Origin: Campylobacter ureolyticus ACS-301-V-Sch3b | GTDB lineage: Bacteria > Campylobacterota > Campylobacteria > Campylobacterales > Campylobacteraceae | Direction: 5' to 3' | Length of the DNA stretch: 9,883 nt | NCBI RefSeq assembly: GCF_000413435.1 | Contig: NZ_KE340328.1 | Coordinates: forward strand, 1 to 9,883 | Shown: one piece after another, positions 7,253-9,883 of the stretch | Layout: each line of letters starts with the position of its first letter | Numbering within the stretch: the stretch's first letter is position 1 | Notes under the pieces: model-generated | What the model saw: the letters and a program-made list of their open reading frames with translations, nothing else | Told to the model about the DNA's origin: nothing | Databases searched by the model: none | Position numbers and translations under genes: made by a program

Positions 7253-7531
7253 ATGTATGTGATTTTGTTTTATGATATATCAAGTAGTGATGAAAAAGCA
7301 AAAAAGAATGCAAATAAAGTAAGAAAACTTGTCGAAAAATACCTTCCAAGAGTGCAATTTAGTGTATTTGAAGGTGAGATTAGAAAAAGCGATTTGATAA
7401 AACTTAAAGGTATGCTTAAAAAATTAATCTATGATGAGTTTGACTCGGTTGTGATTTATACTTTTGAAAAGCCAAGTTACACAACAAGAGAGGTCATTGG
7501 AATCGATAAAAACGAGCCGCTTTTTAGCTAA
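7253..7531 (+). CDS. cas2: Cas2, structural partner of the spacer integrase
   Basis: Cas2 forms the central dimer that holds the prespacer between two Cas1 dimers. This 92-residue protein begins MYVILFYDIS, the ferredoxin-like first strand with the conserved D8, and has the family block VQFSVFEGE in the middle. Length matches the family (about 85-100). The gap to cas4 is 8 nt and the ribosome binding site is weak, so expression probably depends on read-through from cas4. It stands before cas1, whereas many type I loci have cas1 before cas2. Intact. Confidence 0.94.
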   Translation: MYVILFYDISSSDEKAKKNANKVRKLVEKYLPRVQFSVFEGEIRKSDLIKLKGMLKKLIYDEFDSVVIYTFEKPSYTTREVIGIDKNEPLFS

Positions 7532-7540
7532 GGAGCTAAT

Positions 7541-8539
7541 ATGAAAAACGATAGAACACATTTTATACTAAACAACGGAAAACTCTACCGAAAAGATAAC
7601 AACATTTATTTTGATAAATTTGATGAGCAAAACTTAGTTATAGACACTAAAATTTTACCGATAAATAGCATCGATGAAATTTACATCTTGGGAAAAGTTG
7701 AGCTAGATACTTACACGATGTCATTTTTAAGCACAAACAATATCTTGCTTCATATCTTTAGCGCACACGGTAGTTTTCGTGGAAACTTCTACCCAAACTC
7801 GCCAAATTCCGTAAATAAAAGTGGTTTTGTCTTTTTAAACCAGCTAAGAAGTTTTGATGATGAGATAAAAAGAGTTGCGATTGCCAAAGAAATTACAAGA
7901 GCAAGGATGAAAAATGCAGCAAATAACTGCATAAAAAAAGCGGTCAAATTTGAAACGCAGAAATATTTAAACGCGCTTGATAAGGCAAGTTCTATTGCAG
8001 AAATTATGGCATGTGAGGGAGCTTTTGCAAAAGAGTATTATCAAAAGTGGAATGAAATTATTAAAGATCAAAAAAGCTTTAAATTTATAACCCGTTCAAA
8101 ACGTCCACCAACAGATAAGATTAACGCTTTTATAAGTTATGTAAACACGCGGATTTATAATGTTTGTCTAGGTGAAATTTATAAAACCGAGCTTGATCCT
8201 AGGATTTCGTTCTTGCATGAGCCAAACTACCGCTCACTTAGCTTGCATCTTGATTTAGCTGAGATTTTTAAGCCACTTATTGGGGATAATTTGATTTTTA
8301 ATATGCTAAATAAAAAAGAAATAACACCAAAAGATTTTAAAACAAATGCTGGACGGATTCGTTTTAGCAACGACGCAGTACAAAAAATAGAGTTAAATAT
8401 GATAAAGTCTTTAACCTCTGTTGTAAGTCTTGGCAAACAAAACCTTACATATAGGCAAATCATAAGGCGTGAGGCAAACAGGATAAAAAAGTGTATTTGT
8501 GAAAATTATCCTTATGAGGGCTTTGTGGGTGAGATTTAA
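7541..8539 (+). CDS. cas1: Cas1, CRISPR spacer integrase
   Basis: Cas1 is the metal-dependent integrase that joins new spacers at the leader-repeat junction. The 332-residue protein has an N-terminal beta domain and a helical catalytic domain with the expected metal ligands: E159 in ACEGAF, H226 in SFLHEP, and E241 in LDLAEIF. The stretch DPRISFLHEPNYRSLSLHLD (219-238) is the Cas1 signature. Length fits type I Cas1. AAGGAG at 7530-7535 lies 5 nt before the ATG and overlaps the cas2 stop. It is the last cas gene; a terminator follows about 60 bp on, then the leader and array. All catalytic residues are present, so adaptation should be possible even if interference is broken. Confidence 0.96.
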   Translation: MKNDRTHFILNNGKLYRKDNNIYFDKFDEQNLVIDTKILPINSIDEIYILGKVELDTYTMSFLSTNNILLHIFSAHGSFRGNFYPNSPNSVNKSGFVFLNQLRSFDDEIKRVAIAKEITRARMKNAANNCIKKAVKFETQKYLNALDKASSIAEIMACEGAFAKEYYQKWNEIIKDQKSFKFITRSKRPPTDKINAFISYVNTRIYNVCLGEIYKTELDPRISFLHEPNYRSLSLHLDLAEIFKPLIGDNLIFNMLNKKEITPKDFKTNAGRIRFSNDAVQKIELNMIKSLTSVVSLGKQNLTYRQIIRREANRIKKCICENYPYEGFVGEI

Positions 8540-8596
8540 GCGGTTTGGTTGATTTATATATTGAAACAGCAGCCTAAATTATAAGTTTGTGAGCTA

Positions 8597-8620
8597 AGCT
8601 CAAAGGTTTGAGCTATTTTT
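8597..8620 (+). terminator. Rho-independent terminator after cas1
   Basis: AGCTCAA (8597-8603) pairs exactly with TTGAGCT (8608-8614) around a 4-nt loop and is followed by A and five T. This should end the cas operon transcript before the array. GAGC at 8591-8594 can instead pair with GCTC at 8598-8601, a weaker competing hairpin that might modulate termination. The minus strand lacks a T-run after the stem, so the terminator acts on + transcripts. Confidence 0.75.
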
Positions 8621-8805
8621 ATATTTTGTGAAAAATTTATTTTAATGCCTCTTAGTGAAAAGTTATTTTAAAGTAAAAATTAAGTTTTCTAAAACTTAGA
8701 TATAGCTTTATTTCAAGTTTTTATTTTTATAAATTCAGCGATTTTAAAGGAAAATAATTTATAATTTTACAGCAACAACCGCTTTTATATGGAGGTTTGG
8801 TTGCT
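8621..8805 (+). promoter_or_regulatory. CRISPR leader with putative array promoter
   Basis: A/T-rich non-coding DNA between the terminator and the first repeat, on the cas1 side, as expected for a leader that promotes array transcription and guides integration. TATAAT at 8760-8765 is a good -10 box without a clear -35; transcription would start near 8772. An 8-bp palindrome with a 2-nt centre lies at 8681-8698 (TAAGTTTT / AAAACTTA). The last 37 bp form an inverted repeat ending on the first base of repeat 1, listed separately. No coding region was seen. Confidence 0.75.
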
Positions 8806-8806
8806 G
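8770..8806 (+). repeat. Inverted repeat at the leader-repeat junction
   Basis: CAGCAAC (8770-8776) is the exact reverse complement of GTTGCTG (8800-8806), whose final G is the first base of repeat 1. AACC (8777-8780) also pairs with GGTT (8794-8797), leaving a 2-nt bulge (TG) and a 13-nt loop. The element starts next to the predicted array transcription start. It may mark the integration site for Cas1-Cas2 or form a 5' hairpin on the array transcript; both are inference. Confidence 0.6.
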
Positions 8807-8936
8807 TATAAATTTGATCCTATGGATTTTGAAACAAAAAACAAATGCACTTTTATCATCTCCAAAAACGTATAAATTTGATCCTATGGATTTTGAAACG
8901 ACAATAATACTGAATTATATCAAAAAATCTATGAAA

Positions 8937-9200
8937 GTATAAATTTGATCCTATGGATTTTGAAACTTTTTTCATTCTTACTTTCTACCTTAGTTTTTAT
9001 CTGTATAAATTTGATCCTATGGATTTTGAAACTCATTTTCATCAAAATCGCTAAAATAAATTTCTCTTGTATAAATTTGATCCTATGGATTTTGAAACTT
9101 TTTTCATTCTTACTTTCTACCTTAGTTTTTATCTGTATAAATTTGATCCTATGGATTTTGAAACTCATTTTCATCAAAATCGCTAAAATAAATTTCTCTT
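8937..9200 (+). repeat. Exact 132-bp tandem duplication of two repeat-spacer units
   Basis: 8937-9068 and 9069-9200 are identical. Each holds repeat, 36-bp spacer, repeat, 36-bp spacer. Spacer 3 (8967-9002) equals spacer 5 (9099-9134), and spacer 4 (9033-9068) equals spacer 6 (9165-9200). The likely cause is unequal recombination or replication slippage between repeats rather than repeated acquisition, because order and boundaries are kept. Confidence 0.97.
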
Positions 9201-9723
9201 GTATAAATTTGATCCTATGGATTTTGAAACGTTGTGTAGTTGCGATATAAGGTTGGTATAAAACTACGTATAAATTTGATCCTATGGATTTTGAAACCTT
9301 GTTGTAGGTTGTTCCATATTTACACCATTAGGTATAAATTTGATCCTATGGATTTTGAAACAAAAGATTTGATTTTCCTAATGACGGTTTTATTTCAGTA
9401 TAAATTTGATCCTATGGATTTTGAAACTTTTGATGATGATGATGAAAAAGAATACTATAAAGTATAAATTTGATCCTATGGATTTTGAAACTAAGGAATA
9501 GCAATGAATCTAACTAGCGAACAACTAAGTATAAATTTGATCCTATGGATTTTGAAACGCAAAAAAACGGCTATCGCCTTGAAGAAGAAAGGGTATAAAT
9601 TTGATCCTATGGATTTTGAAACGTTATAAAGTTTGATAAAAATTATAGCTAAGAATTGTATAAATTTGATCCTATGGATTTTGAAACAAGACATTCCTAC
9701 ATCAGTTGATAAAACTCCTCAAA

Positions 9724-9753
9724 GTATAAATTTGATTCTATGGATTTTGAAAC
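9724..9753 (+). repeat. Variant CRISPR repeat (C14T)
   Basis: Repeat 15 differs from all others in view by one base, T instead of C at 9737 (position 14). This base is in the left arm of the mini-hairpin opposite G20, so C-G becomes a U-G wobble and the stem can still form. It lies toward the leader-distal, older part of the array, where repeats usually diverge. Confidence 0.97.
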
Positions 9754-9883
9754 TTAAAAGCTTAAATCCATCATTTGACAGTTTTGAAGTATAAATTTGA
9801 TCCTATGGATTTTGAAACTACGGCACTGGCTATTTTTGAAATATCATCTCTTTGTATAAATTTGATCCTATGGATTTTGAAAC

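Larger units (their letters stand above)
8806..9883 (+). CRISPR. Type I-B CRISPR array, 17 repeats and 16 spacers, open at the window edge
   Basis: The 30-bp repeat begins GTATAAATTT and ends ATTTTGAAAC. Repeats start at 8806, 8870, 8937, 9003, 9069, 9135, 9201, 9268, 9332, 9398, 9462, 9529, 9593, 9658, 9724, 9789 and 9854. Spacers are 34-37 bp; 14 of 16 are distinct because spacers 5 and 6 copy spacers 3 and 4. Sixteen repeats are identical; the one at 9724 has C14T. ATCC at positions 12-15 pairs with GGAT at 19-22, and cutting just after this stem would leave the 8-nt handle TTTGAAAC, as expected for Cas6 processing in type I-B. The leader lies at the low-coordinate side, so the newest spacers are near 8836. 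The window ends on the last base of repeat 17. Confidence 0.99.

Noticed and set aside
8929..9250. Open frames on both strands across the array with repeated peptides
   Set aside because: They are translations of CRISPR repeats and of the duplicated spacers; no ribosome binding site and no gene-like content.
9240..9694. Further open frames in the distal array on both strands
   Set aside because: Same cause: repeat-derived reading frames, not genes.
1..9883. A wholly new defence system, insertion sequence or toxin-antitoxin pair
   Set aside because: Every sizeable + strand gene fits a known type I-B cas family; no transposase, terminal repeats or extra small gene with a ribosome binding site was found.

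Overview
The window is a nearly complete type I-B CRISPR-Cas locus, read entirely on the + strand, in a very AT-rich genome. Base composition, codon use, AAGG-type ribosome binding sites and promoters with a good -10 box point to a Campylobacterota bacterium, most likely Campylobacter. That assignment is inference; no 16S or housekeeping gene is present.

Layout. 1-294: AT-rich non-coding DNA with a putative extended -10 promoter for cas6. 295-972: cas6, the repeat endonuclease. 973-1123: an intergenic region holding a 10-bp inverted repeat and a consensus sigma70 promoter (TTGACA, 17 bp, TATAAT). 1124-6750: the interference genes, tightly packed or overlapping: cas8b large subunit, a separate small-subunit gene (cas11-like), cas7 (csh2), cas5 and cas3. 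6747-8539: the adaptation genes in the order cas4, cas2, cas1. 8597-8620: a rho-independent terminator. 8621-8805: the CRISPR leader. 8806-9883: an array of 17 repeats of 30 bp and 16 spacers of 34-37 bp, running to the window edge and probably beyond.

How the parts work together. Cas1, Cas2 and Cas4 insert new spacers at the leader end next to 8806. The array transcript is cut by Cas6 at the base of a small hairpin in each repeat. The crRNAs are loaded on a Cas8b/Cas11/Cas7/Cas5 complex, which finds DNA targets and recruits the Cas3 helicase-nuclease.

Main oddities. cas7 is split by a one-base frameshift in a run of six T at 3209-3214, which would disable interference unless it is a sequencing error, a reversible slip or a recoding site. 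The small subunit is its own gene, but one base fewer in the A5G4 tract before it would fuse it to cas8b. The array carries an exact 132-bp tandem duplication of two repeat-spacer units. The cas6-cas8b gap has a structured element weakly resembling a crRNA, followed by 9 nt that recur at the cas8b ribosome binding site. I saw no wholly unknown system; the novelty lies in these details.
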